A stretch of 64,000 nucleotides of DNA from Candidatus Gerdarchaeota archaeon (GTDB taxonomy: Archaea > Asgardarchaeota > Heimdallarchaeia > JABLTI01), in the NCBI GenBank assembly GCA_016840945.1, contig JAEORJ010000339.1:1-64000 (forward strand), in the 5' to 3' direction. Below, piece by piece: positions 16,757 to 25,329 of the stretch. A program made the position numbers and the translations under genes. Every line of letters starts with the position of its first letter. Position 1 is the first letter of the stretch. A model generated the notes under the pieces. It had not been told where the DNA came from. It saw nothing but the letters and a program-made list of their open reading frames with translations, and did no database searches.

Positions 16757-17517
16757 TGGTGAAAAAAGAAAAAATATTCATAATTTATCGTCAAGAAAGC
16801 CATGCTGAAAAACCACATTATGAAAAGTATTTTGTACCACTTAAACCAGGAATGACTATTCTAGAAGCATTGTTTTACATACAAGATCACTACGATTCAA
16901 CTTTAGCTTTTAGATACTCTTGTAGAGGTGCAATTTGCGGTTCTTGTGGAATAACAATTAACAAATTCCCACAATTGGCTTGTAAAACACAGGTTGATCC
17001 CTATGAAGAAAAAACACATCAAAGAGTTCCAGACTTATTCTTTGCTGAAGTTCCTGACTGGGATAGGGAAAAGGAAATTCTAATCGAACCTCTACCAAAT
17101 ATGGTTGTTATAAAAGATTTAGTGGTTGATATGGAACCTTTCTGGCATTTCTATCAGGAAGTAAAACCATATTTTGATCGACCTATAACTGATACTGCCC
17201 CTGAATCCTTTCAAACACATGATGATGCTCGAAGAATAGAGCAGCTTATTTATTGTCTTTTGTGTGGTTTATGTTGGACTTGTCCTGTTTCAGGGAAAAA
17301 CAAAAATTATCTTGGTCCATCAAATCTAGCCAAAGCATTTAGATTCGTTGATGATACACGATTAAGTGAAGTTCATAGAGATGAAATTATCACCCGAGTA
17401 ATGAAAGAGGATGGCGTTCCTGCTTGTGAACGAATTTTTGCTTGTAATGCTGTTTGTCCTAAAGGAGTAATGCCTGGCACAGCAATTAATAAATTAAGAA
17501 ATCTCGAGAAGAAATAA
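16756..17517 (+). CDS. sdhB: succinate dehydrogenase/fumarate reductase iron-sulfur subunit
   Basis: The 253-residue electron-transfer partner of the flavoprotein. The N-terminal [2Fe-2S] site uses Cys56, Cys61, Cys64 and Cys76 (SCRGAICGSC ... AC). The C-terminal domain has Cys167, Cys170, Cys173 and Cys176 (CLLCGLCWTCP) and Cys224, Cys230 and Cys234 (CERIFACNAVCP). The spacing between the third and fourth cysteines of the first C-terminal motif is two residues instead of the three usual in FrdB/SdhB. There is no HdrB-like CCG domain, so this is not the methanogen TfrB type. The gene overlaps sdhA by one base and is followed one base later by fumC. Confidence 0.92.
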   Translation: MVKKEKIFIIYRQESHAEKPHYEKYFVPLKPGMTILEALFYIQDHYDSTLAFRYSCRGAICGSCGITINKFPQLACKTQVDPYEEKTHQRVPDLFFAEVPDWDREKEILIEPLPNMVVIKDLVVDMEPFWHFYQEVKPYFDRPITDTAPESFQTHDDARRIEQLIYCLLCGLCWTCPVSGKNKNYLGPSNLAKAFRFVDDTRLSEVHRDEIITRVMKEDGVPACERIFACNAVCPKGVMPGTAINKLRNLEKK

Positions 17518-17518
17518 T

Positions 17519-18913
17519 ATGACAAAAAAAACAAGACTTGAAAAAGATTTACTTGGAACATTAGAAGTGCCTTCCGAAGCATTTTGGGGGATTAACACTC
17601 AACGTGCTATTAATAATTTCCAAATTAGTGAAAGGAGGTTTCCAATAATCTTTCTTCTGTCATTAGCTCAAATTAAGAAAGCTTGTTTAGAAGCTAATGT
17701 GAAATTGGCTGTTATTGATAATGATATTGCCTTGGCGATTCATCAAGCAATAGATGAAATATTAACGGAAAAACGATTCTTAGATCAATTCCCATTAGAT
17801 GTTTTTCAAACTGGTTCAGGAACTCAAACTAATATGAATATGAATGAAGTATTGGCTAATCGGGCAAATGAAATCTTAGGTCATCCTAAAGGTGAGAAAA
17901 AACCAGTTCATCCCAATGATCATGTGAATAAAAGTCAATCTAGCAATGATGTCATTCCAACAGCCATGCATCTTTCAACTATTGAATTATTAACTCGTGA
18001 ATTACTTCCCTCCTTGAATATATTAGAAAAATCATTATTGGAGAAAATAGATCAATTCAAAGATGTCATCAAAGTAGGTAGGACTCATCTTCAAGATGCT
18101 GTACCTATTCCACTCGCTACAGAATTTTCTGTATATCTAAATCAGATTTCAACCAGTAGAAATAGAATAAAATCAGCAATAGAGGAATTATATCTCCTAC
18201 CTATAGGAGGAACTGCATTAGGAACGGGTTTGAATGCCCCAAGTAGATTTGATCAATTAGCTGTTGAAGTATTATCAACACAAACGAATTATCCTTTCAA
18301 AATTAATCCTGTGAAAGCTGAGGGAATAGCTTCACATAATTCTATTGCAAGGGTTAGTAGTGTTCTAAAATTATTAGCACTCTCACTTTTGAAAATGGCT
18401 AATGATATCCGATGGATGGGCAGTGGACCACGAGCAGGATTAGGGGAGATAAAACTTCCTCAAAATGAACCTGGTTCATCAATTATGCCTGGTAAAATTA
18501 ATCCAACTCAATCTGAAGCATTGATACAAGTTTGTTTTCAAGTAATCGGTAATGATTTGACTATTACTTTTGCTGAGGGATATAGTAGTATCCTTGATTT
18601 GAATGTAGCAAAACCGATTATGATTTACAATTTATTGGATTCAATACAGATTTTATCTGCAAGTATCAAATCATTTGTCACTCATTGTCTCGAAGGATTA
18701 GAAGTGAATATTCCACATATTAAAGAACAATTATCGAGAACACTAATGATAGTAACAAGATTAACTCCAATAATCGGTTATGAAAAAGCTGGTGAAATAG
18801 CTAAAACAGCTTATGAAACTAATAAAACAATCAAAGAGGTAATAATAGAATCTGGCATCAAAATACCCTGTGATTTGGACGAATTACTAAATCCAAAAAA
18901 AATGGTAGAATAG
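17519..18913 (+). CDS. fumC: class II fumarate hydratase
   Basis: Interconverts fumarate and malate without an iron-sulfur cluster. The 464 residues carry the fumarase-diagnostic GSGTQTNMNMNEV (aspartase has GAGTSTNMNANEV), HPNDHVNKSQSSND, GRTHLQDA and the lyase signature GSSIMPGKINPTQ with the catalytic serine. It begins one base after the sdhB stop, completing a three-gene succinate-fumarate-malate unit. Many archaea instead have the two-subunit class I enzyme. The next gene starts 20 bases downstream, with an AAGGTG site, and may be part of the same transcript. Confidence 0.93.
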   Translation: MTKKTRLEKDLLGTLEVPSEAFWGINTQRAINNFQISERRFPIIFLLSLAQIKKACLEANVKLAVIDNDIALAIHQAIDEILTEKRFLDQFPLDVFQTGSGTQTNMNMNEVLANRANEILGHPKGEKKPVHPNDHVNKSQSSNDVIPTAMHLSTIELLTRELLPSLNILEKSLLEKIDQFKDVIKVGRTHLQDAVPIPLATEFSVYLNQISTSRNRIKSAIEELYLLPIGGTALGTGLNAPSRFDQLAVEVLSTQTNYPFKINPVKAEGIASHNSIARVSSVLKLLALSLLKMANDIRWMGSGPRAGLGEIKLPQNEPGSSIMPGKINPTQSEALIQVCFQVIGNDLTITFAEGYSSILDLNVAKPIMIYNLLDSIQILSASIKSFVTHCLEGLEVNIPHIKEQLSRTLMIVTRLTPIIGYEKAGEIAKTAYETNKTIKEVIIESGIKIPCDLDELLNPKKMVE

Positions 18914-18932
18914 CAAAAAAAGGTGTTTATGA

Positions 18933-19979
18933 ATGGATCCAATAACACATTTGGTTTTAGCTTATTGCTTTATTTTTTGGATCGACAAAATAAAACCTGT
19001 ACCTAAGAAATTCCTTATCCCTTTTCTTATTGGTAGTGTTTTACCTGATTTAGATGTTGTTTTTGATTTTCTTGTCTATTTCGCACCTAAACTTTTCTGG
19101 TTAGAACATCGTGCTATGAGTCACAGTTTTGTTGGTATCATACCTTATGTAATTATTACCGCTGCAGTTTTTAATTTGGGTAAAGTGAGGACCATTTTTT
19201 GGAAAGAAGAAAATTACCCTGACTTGAAATTTTGGTCTTGGTTTGGTATTCTAGTTATTTACTTAGGTTCACTTACCCATATTTTTACTGATTTCTTTGT
19301 ACCTACAGGTGAAATGATTTTCTTCCCATTTTCCTTTAAATGGTATGGTATCAAGATCTTAACAACAAATAACATACACTCAATAGCTGCTATTCTATTT
19401 GCTACCACTGTCTGGCCATTAAAATGGGATGCAAGAAGAAGGAAAATAGTCTTCAGTTTCTTCATAATCGTTATGACCTTTTATAGTAGCATTAGAATTG
19501 CTTCCAATTTAAAATCATCAAAGCTATTCGAATCCAAATATGGTCCTGGTAATTACACCAGTAATGAATTTATTTTCACTCATAACATAAATTATGCTGT
19601 GTATAATGAAACTGATTTGAATAATCGTACTTTCATTATTACTATCATTGATGGTTTCCAAGGAAAATTTATTTCAGAAGAATTAATACCTGAATTGAGA
19701 GTGCAAAATTCAACAGATATTCTAACAGCAAAAGAATTAGTAAACCTTACAAGAGCAAATGCTCATTATTATCGCCTGAAACAGAAATATCTGATTGTTT
19801 GTGCAATAGCTTTGCAGGTGTCACTTACAGATTGGATTATCACTTGGTTTGCCCCAATCCGAGAAGCTGAAAATACACTTAAAACTGAGCAAATCTCATT
19901 TCGTTCATCATTGGATATTAATTATTATATTTCAAATGATGGTACCATCACAAAAATTGATAGACCCATTATGATTTGA
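18933..19979 (+). CDS. DUF457/YdjM-like membrane-bound metal-dependent hydrolase with C-terminal extension
   Basis: The first ~190 residues match the YdjM/DUF457 family: MDPITHLVLAY at the N-terminus, GSVLPDLDVV, the conserved HRAMSHS and later SLTHIFTDFF, which together supply the His/Asp putative metal ligands between membrane spans. A further ~150 residues form a soluble, probably external or lumenal domain (EFIFTHNINYAVYNETDLN ...) followed by a hydrophobic stretch (YLIVCAIALQVSLTDWIITWF); this extension is not usual for the family. Bacterial homologues are linked to membrane or lipid homeostasis, but the reaction is unknown. It lies 20 bases after fumC. Confidence 0.75.
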   Translation: MDPITHLVLAYCFIFWIDKIKPVPKKFLIPFLIGSVLPDLDVVFDFLVYFAPKLFWLEHRAMSHSFVGIIPYVIITAAVFNLGKVRTIFWKEENYPDLKFWSWFGILVIYLGSLTHIFTDFFVPTGEMIFFPFSFKWYGIKILTTNNIHSIAAILFATTVWPLKWDARRRKIVFSFFIIVMTFYSSIRIASNLKSSKLFESKYGPGNYTSNEFIFTHNINYAVYNETDLNNRTFIITIIDGFQGKFISEELIPELRVQNSTDILTAKELVNLTRANAHYYRLKQKYLIVCAIALQVSLTDWIITWFAPIREAENTLKTEQISFRSSLDINYYISNDGTITKIDRPIMI

Positions 19980-19988
19980 AATATCATA

Positions 19989-20300
19989 TTATTTAAGGTA
20001 GGAAGCTATCATGTCTTTTGTTAATTTTAATTGAATACCACTTGATACTACTTTTTCAAGTGTTTGACTTGAAAATAATATTTCAGTTGGTTCATTTAAA
20101 ACGGGGAAAACTTCGGGACTCAATTTAACAACTATTTGAAACAAATCGGTTTTTATATCACAGATTTTGTTTGGATCATCATTTGAACCATCTGGCTGAT
20201 CAATAATTTTTGTGATTTCTCCTACTGGGATTTCATCAGCTGATACGGCGTTTTTACCAATCATTTCTGCAATAGTAAATTCTCCTTCATTACAAGCCAA
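19989..20300 (-). CDS. small PRC-barrel-like protein
   Basis: A 103-residue acidic protein. The pattern AEMIGKNAVSADEIPVGEITKII followed by short strands (FQIVVKLSPEVF, TEILFSSQTLEKV) resembles PRC-barrel domains, which are small beta-barrels used in RNA processing and other assemblies. The start is TTG at 20300, with AAGGAG nine bases upstream. The gene converges on the DUF457 gene. Function is not assignable; the domain call is tentative. Confidence 0.6.
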   Translation of the reverse strand: MACNEGEFTIAEMIGKNAVSADEIPVGEITKIIDQPDGSNDDPNKICDIKTDLFQIVVKLSPEVFPVLNEPTEILFSSQTLEKVVSSGIQLKLTKDMIASYLK

Positions 20301-20456
20301 GGGTTTTCGCTCCTTACATTTTATAATCTCTATTCTGTATGTACAATTTCATTATAAATAAATAATTTGAAGGGTAAATAACGGTTATTTCTTCACTTAT
20401 TTTCTAACTATTCATTATCTTTTTTACTCTGCAAAACAAAATTCTAATGATAAAGA

Positions 20457-21023
20457 ATGAGTAAATTACCAACCCAGCTAATAACAGATGAATTATTGTT
20501 GGAAATTCAGCATATAGTCAATGTTTTGGAAGAGCGTATACTCCTTTACGCTAAAAGGAGAGTGGAAACAAAACGAGCAATTAAGTCGATGGCTAGAGCA
20601 CGGATTATACCAAAACACTCAACAGCTTTTGTTATGCTTGAAGCCGATCTAAGTTATATGATAAATGTAGCTGGTTTAAATGGTTTGAAATCAATCGCTC
20701 AGTTAATAAAAGAACGAAAAGATTTGAAATCTACTTCTATTGATGATATTTTTGAAGGTAATAATCAATTCAAAAAATCATTTGTTAAAGAATTATTAAG
20801 TTTTAGAGAAATAAATTCAACACAAGCAAGTATTGATGATTTGGAAACACTAATAATAATTGTATATAGTCTCGATGAAAACCTTCAAAGAAAGACTATC
20901 AGTAATTTTCTCAGAAAATATGGTTCTAATTTATTAAAGGAAATTTTTAATGATCTCATAGTTTTTGACAATCATTATATCAAATCTACAATAGATGAAC
21001 TAACTGATTATCTAGGAGATTGA
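20457..21023 (+). CDS. unrecognised helical protein of 188 residues
   Basis: The predicted protein is almost entirely helical and charged, without membrane spans or cysteines. A basic segment lies near residues 35-52 (AKRRVETKRAIKSMARAR). It is not similar to a family I know. The ATG at 20457 follows an AT-rich leader with only a weak ribosome-binding site (GATAAAGA), so it may be leaderless. It converges on the TauE gene with a 7-base gap. Confidence 0.6.
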   Translation: MSKLPTQLITDELLLEIQHIVNVLEERILLYAKRRVETKRAIKSMARARIIPKHSTAFVMLEADLSYMINVAGLNGLKSIAQLIKERKDLKSTSIDDIFEGNNQFKKSFVKELLSFREINSTQASIDDLETLIIIVYSLDENLQRKTISNFLRKYGSNLLKEIFNDLIVFDNHYIKSTIDELTDYLGD

Positions 21024-21030
21024 AATTTTA

Positions 21031-22161
21031 TTAACTCATCATTAAATCAACACCAACCCAAGTAGGAATCTGATCCCAAATACCTGTTTGAATCAATGCT
21101 GCTCGAACAATACTGATAACTCCTAGAAAAATAGTTGCCCAACCCACACTAATCTTTAGCCATTTGCTTTCTACTTTGTTAGTAACTAAGGCAGCTAAAG
21201 GTGCTGCAACAACCGCTCCTATTATCAAGTATGGTGCAATGCTCAAGTATTCCCATGTTATTCCTGAACCACGAAATCCTTTTACAGTATTTGATATAAT
21301 ATAGGTTAATACCCCAACAAAACAAATAATTGTTTCAGATAGGGAGGTTGAAGCAATAGCGTTTCTACCTTCTCGACCAGCTAAAATTTGACCTGAGACT
21401 GTAATAGGACCATAACCACCCCCGGATATTCCTTTGTTGAAACCTGCTAGTGCCCCTAAAAAGACTATTCTTTTCATAGAAGATTTAATTTGTTTATTTC
21501 TAAGAGCAAGTATCATAATACCCATTGAGAAAACCATCACTCCGATGTAAATTTTTACACCAAAATCAAATGATTCAGATTCAACAAATGATACTGAAAG
21601 TACTGCTGCAATAATTGTAGCAATAACACCAAAAGTCGCTAAAATGAAAACTACTTTTGTATCTGTTGTTAAATTTTTGAGTTTATCAATAAATGAACCA
21701 TTTTCTATTTTTATTTCTTCAATCTCTTCATCTTCATTTGCAACAATATCTGATTCATCTTCAATTATTATGTCCTCTTCAATTTCGTAATGCTCTTCTG
21801 AATCAATTATTAGTGGTGTTTCAGGATTTATTTGATCATCTGTTTTAGCAGTAGCTAAAACAGCTCTGGGAGTTGTAAAAATTTTAGATCTTCGTCTCTT
21901 TCTTCGTCTTCGAAAAATCTTTTTTTGACCTAATTTAAAATTCTTAAGAAGAGCATGGAAAATAACCGCAACCAAACCTGCACATAATTCAGAGAGTAAA
22001 ACAGAGGGAACTGCTTCTCCTTGTGTAAATCCAATAATAAATAAGACAGGAGTTAATGTTGTACCAAATCCCATGCCTAATGAACCGTCCATAAATTCAC
22101 ATAGAAATGCGATAACAATAATTAATATGAACATAGGTTCAAAATTCGAAAAGATAGTCAT
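21031..22161 (-). CDS. TauE/SafE-family sulfite/organosulfonate exporter-like permease
   Basis: A 376-residue permease with about eight membrane spans. The N-terminal EFMDGSLGMGFG and the later GFNKGISGGGYGP are the repeated half-motifs of the TauE/SafE (DUF81) family. Between them, residues 80-93 are strongly basic (FRRRRKRRRSK) and residues 121-153 strongly acidic, forming a large cytoplasmic insert that ordinary family members lack. A clear CAGGAGATAAACA leader precedes the ATG at 22161. The substrate is unknown; family members export sulfite, sulfoacetate or similar anions. The next upstream gene on this strand is 97 bases away. Confidence 0.85.
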   Translation of the reverse strand: MTIFSNFEPMFILIIVIAFLCEFMDGSLGMGFGTTLTPVLFIIGFTQGEAVPSVLLSELCAGLVAVIFHALLKNFKLGQKKIFRRRRKRRRSKIFTTPRAVLATAKTDDQINPETPLIIDSEEHYEIEEDIIIEDESDIVANEDEEIEEIKIENGSFIDKLKNLTTDTKVVFILATFGVIATIIAAVLSVSFVESESFDFGVKIYIGVMVFSMGIMILALRNKQIKSSMKRIVFLGALAGFNKGISGGGYGPITVSGQILAGREGRNAIASTSLSETIICFVGVLTYIISNTVKGFRGSGITWEYLSIAPYLIIGAVVAAPLAALVTNKVESKWLKISVGWATIFLGVISIVRAALIQTGIWDQIPTWVGVDLMMS

Positions 22162-22258
22162 TGTTTATCTCCTGAGAATGCCATTTTGATTTTGACTAAT
22201 ATTAATATAAAGTTAACTTATTCACTCATTAAATAAACATCTACTTATAAAATATTTC

Positions 22259-22549
22259 TTATGAATATAGCTTGATGAGTGCCCTGGTTTCTCGAACCTC
22301 TTGATCAAAATCGACTTTTAATAGATCAAACCAACAATATTGATTATCCCATTTGATTATTTTACTTACTTCCACTAAAATAATTACATCTTGCCTTAAA
22401 AAATTGCTAACTCTGACAAGAGCATGTTCTTTCCAAATCTTAGTTTTATCATCTTGTATTTTTTCAATTTTGATGATTGTTCCTAATTTTTTGCTTTCTC
22501 TATCAGCAGCAATTTTTCCGACTATCTCTTTTGTTTCCATTTTTTTCAT
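22259..22549 (-). CDS. small PRC-barrel-like protein downstream of sfsA
   Basis: A 96-residue protein with a strand-rich pattern beginning KEIVGKIAADRESKKLGTIIKIEKI, as in PRC-barrel domains, followed by a conserved-looking WFDLLKVDF segment. The ATG at 22549 lies three bases after the sfsA stop, so the pair is translated from one message. It is a second PRC-like protein within 3 kb. Function unknown; the domain call rests on pattern only. Confidence 0.6.
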   Translation of the reverse strand: MKKMETKEIVGKIAADRESKKLGTIIKIEKIQDDKTKIWKEHALVRVSNFLRQDVIILVEVSKIIKWDNQYCWFDLLKVDFDQEVRETRALIKLYS

Positions 22550-22552
22550 CTT

Positions 22553-23293
22553 TTAGATATTTTTCTTAAAACTAGTATCAATCTTATTATCAAGTAACAA
22601 AATCAACTTTTTATTCTTAATCATCGGTTTAATTTTATAAATAATAATTTCTACACCAACATCAAATGCTTTTTTCAAGTATTCACTAAAAACAGGATCA
22701 GTTTCATAATTCGGTGAAAAAATGATTGGGTCATTCCTCATACAAGTAAATAGGATTACTGCTCTATCACCATTTCTTTTTACTTCTATCAATTCGCGTA
22801 AATGTCTTACCCCTCTCGTTGTAGGAGCATCAGGAAAAAGCGCTTTATCACCAATTACAAGTGTTACCCCCTTAACTTCGATGTAGCATTTTTCAGCATA
22901 AGTCGAAACTAAAAAATCGAATCTACTATGTCCATACTTAACTTCACTTTTAATATTATTATATTGATTAAATTCCTCAAACCATTTATTCTCTAAAGCA
23001 AATTTTATAATTTTATTTGGTAAACTTGAATTATTGGTTACCAACCTATCTTCAAGTTCAACAGCTAAAATATCCCATTTTGTTTTTCGTGGGTTTTCAT
23101 TTATTGGTTTTCGAATAATCAATCTTGCATTGGGAGTTAGTAGTTCTTTCATTCTGCCTGGATCATGTAAAAAAGCTGATTCAATTTTATCATTCGCTTC
23201 TAGCTTAAGATTGACTAGAAACCGATTTGGTCTGTTGATAAATCTAGCATAAGTTATTTCACCATCAACAGTATATGATTTGATTTCATTCAT
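22553..23293 (-). CDS. sfsA: SfsA family protein (sugar fermentation stimulation homologue, nuclease-like fold)
   Basis: A 246-residue SfsA protein. It has an OB-like N-terminal part (RFINRPNRFLVNLKL, FLHDPGRMKELL) and a PD-(D/E)XK-like core with SRFDFLV and IEVKGVTLV plus FPDAPTTRGVRHLREL, all hallmark SfsA motifs. Members bind DNA or are predicted nucleases; the name comes from E. coli maltose genetics and says little about role here. It begins with ATG at 23293 and is coupled to the small PRC-like gene. Confidence 0.9.
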   Translation of the reverse strand: MNEIKSYTVDGEITYARFINRPNRFLVNLKLEANDKIESAFLHDPGRMKELLTPNARLIIRKPINENPRKTKWDILAVELEDRLVTNNSSLPNKIIKFALENKWFEEFNQYNNIKSEVKYGHSRFDFLVSTYAEKCYIEVKGVTLVIGDKALFPDAPTTRGVRHLRELIEVKRNGDRAVILFTCMRNDPIIFSPNYETDPVFSEYLKKAFDVGVEIIIYKIKPMIKNKKLILLLDNKIDTSFKKNI

Positions 23294-23339
23294 AAAAAAA
23301 TAAGAGAAATTATTATGTAAATACCTTTGCTAGGTTTAA

Positions 23340-23639
23340 CTAATATTTACTAATCCCTTGGGTTCTAATTACAAGAGTCTCATCTGTTTCGAGAGTTTTG
23401 TTTGTTTTGACTATATTATCTTCATATAACTCAATCTCTCTACCTTTGGTGTATTGATGAGTTTGTATCATTCTATCAATTAGTATTTTGCCAAATGCTG
23501 AAACACCTATAAGGATGAGCAAATAGCCAATTAAGGACATCATTGTTCCTCTAAGAACTATTGCAAATACAATCCCCATAATTAAAGCAGTAGAAAATAT
23601 GCTGTAATAACAAATTCTCTCATAACTTATTTTAACCAT
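23340..23639 (-). CDS. small membrane protein with two spans
   Basis: A 99-residue protein with hydrophobic segments at about residues 10-30 and 32-50 (IFSTALIMGIVFAIVLRG, SLIGYLLILIGVSAFG) and a charged cytoplasmic tail. It starts with ATG after a GGA-containing leader. No family was recognised. It lies upstream of sfsA with a 46-base gap and could be in the same operon. Confidence 0.6.
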   Translation of the reverse strand: MVKISYERICYYSIFSTALIMGIVFAIVLRGTMMSLIGYLLILIGVSAFGKILIDRMIQTHQYTKGREIELYEDNIVKTNKTLETDETLVIRTQGISKY

Positions 23640-23827
23640 TTTTTTTCCAACTTTGTTTATCCTAAGTATTATTTACTGCTTTTCTGATATAAGAGTATTG
23701 AAAATAGATTACTTACTAACAATAGAAAGAACATTTGAAGGGTTATTTTTGTCAATTTAATTTATATTCTAGTAGTGACATAATTAAGCAGTTAATATTA
23801 CTAGCAGTTATATTGGTGGGAGATTGT

Positions 23828-25312
23828 ATGTCTGAATTGAGAGATAATACGGATGAGGACACCTCTCAAACAAGCTCAAAAATACTCGAATTAGCTAATG
23901 TTTGTGAAGCAGAAACGACTAATAAAAAAAATGTTTTATTATGGGCTTTTTATGATGCTGCTGATACTATTTTTGCTATGGCTATTATTTCAATAACATT
24001 ATATCAATGGGGCGAATTAGCTGGAATGAAAGCTGGGTTTAGTTATAATAATGCCCACCTCTTAGTTAGTACTTTCTTAATGATATCAAATATTCTGGTT
24101 GCAATTTTAATGCCAATTTTTGGCACTCATGCAGATTTAATTGGTCGCAGAAAACCAATGGTTATCATATTTGCTTCTTTAGTAATTATTTCAGTGCCAT
24201 TTATTGTAATATTAGGTGAATATGCAAATTATCTTCTAGGGTTACTCCTCTTTAGTATCATTAACATTTTTTATCAAGCAGGTAACCTATACTATGAATC
24301 AATGTTACCCTATATTTGTGAGACAAAATCTCGAGCTAGGGTATCAGCATTTGGTGTAGCATTTGGTTATTCAGGAACGATTATTGCTGCATTGATGGTA
24401 TTTGTTCTACCTAAAATTTTTAGTGATGCAACTAAAGCAGATGATGTAATAAGTGGTCTTGTTCAACCTCAAAACATAGAATTGAACTTTGTTTTCTGGA
24501 TGTTTATTTTCACTTCGATTTTCTTTTTATTAATGGGTATACCTTTCTTATGGGTTAAAGAAAGTGCTAGACCTGAAAGTGAAAAGGATAAATTTGGTAA
24601 ACTTGTTAGAAGCTCTTTTGTGCAATTAGGCAGAACAATTAAAGAAATAATTCAAACAAATAAGGATATGTTGATTTTTATGTTGGGGTGGTTTTTAATA
24701 AGTGACGCTATAGGAACTGCAACAGCTATTTTAGTAGATTATTTACGAGAAGGTTTAGGTTTTGATCCAGATATTTCAGGTATAATATTATTTGTAGGAA
24801 TTATTATTGGTGTATCTTTCTTATACCTAGTAGGTCCACTTATTGATAAGAAAGGCCCAAAATTTGGTTTAATTGTAACAGCTGTTACATGGGGTTTTGG
24901 TATATTGATTTCAGTATTAGCTGGAATACATGAAAAAGCTCGTTTCCTTGCTTATATTGGTTCAGCAGTTTTAGCCTTTGGTATGGGATCAGTTTGGGTG
25001 ACAGGTAGGCAGTATATATTAGAATTATCCCCAACAAATAAAATTGGTCAATATATGGGTTTCAAAAAAATCTCTGGAAAAGTTAGTGCTGCTTTAGGGC
25101 CAGTAATTTATTCAAGTGTTTTGAAAGTAGCTCAACAAGGTTTGGCCAAAACAGCTGCATATCAAATAGCTATAATATCACTCTTATTTTTCTTCATAAT
25201 TGGTTTCATCGTAACACTCTTTGTTAAAAATTATCATCCGCAATACCTAACTGGGCAAAGATATCCTTACATAGATAACACTGTGATTGAGCAAGAAAAA
25301 GAAAAGGTGTAA
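23828..25312 (+). CDS. MFS transporter, Atg22/UMF1-like
   Basis: The protein has about 12 membrane spans and the family pattern WAFYDAADTIFAMAI at the first helix, GTHADLIGRRKP in the classic MFS loop 2-3 position, and WFLISDAIGTATAIL in the second half. These fit the UMF1/Atg22 subfamily, whose members export amino acids or other small solutes. The open frame begins at 23735, but ATG 23828 is preceded by GGTGGGAG at five to six bases and gives a normal cytoplasmic N-terminus of 494 residues in total. It converges on pdxT. Confidence 0.8.
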   Translation: MSELRDNTDEDTSQTSSKILELANVCEAETTNKKNVLLWAFYDAADTIFAMAIISITLYQWGELAGMKAGFSYNNAHLLVSTFLMISNILVAILMPIFGTHADLIGRRKPMVIIFASLVIISVPFIVILGEYANYLLGLLLFSIINIFYQAGNLYYESMLPYICETKSRARVSAFGVAFGYSGTIIAALMVFVLPKIFSDATKADDVISGLVQPQNIELNFVFWMFIFTSIFFLLMGIPFLWVKESARPESEKDKFGKLVRSSFVQLGRTIKEIIQTNKDMLIFMLGWFLISDAIGTATAILVDYLREGLGFDPDISGIILFVGIIIGVSFLYLVGPLIDKKGPKFGLIVTAVTWGFGILISVLAGIHEKARFLAYIGSAVLAFGMGSVWVTGRQYILELSPTNKIGQYMGFKKISGKVSAALGPVIYSSVLKVAQQGLAKTAAYQIAIISLLFFFIIGFIVTLFVKNYHPQYLTGQRYPYIDNTVIEQEKEKV

Positions 25313-25322
25313 AAAACACCTT
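25304..25322 (-). terminator. terminator hairpin after pdxST
   Basis: AAGGTGT and ACACCTT form a 7-bp stem around AAAAA. On the minus strand it is followed by TTCTTTTTCTT, so it should end the pdxS-pdxT message; it may also serve the convergent MFS gene. Confidence 0.5.
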
Positions 25323-25329
25323 CAATTAT

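Noticed and set aside
16756..17517. Thiol:fumarate reductase (TfrB) as identity of the iron-sulfur subunit
   Set aside because: At 253 residues it lacks the C-terminal CCG (HdrB-like) domain of TfrB.
17519..18913. Aspartate ammonia-lyase as identity of the fumC gene
   Set aside because: The motif GSGTQTNMNMNEV is the fumarase form, and the gene is fused into an sdhAB unit.
23735..23827. N-terminal extension of the MFS transporter from 23735
   Set aside because: The ATG at 23828 has the GGTGGGAG ribosome site; the upstream 31 codons have none.
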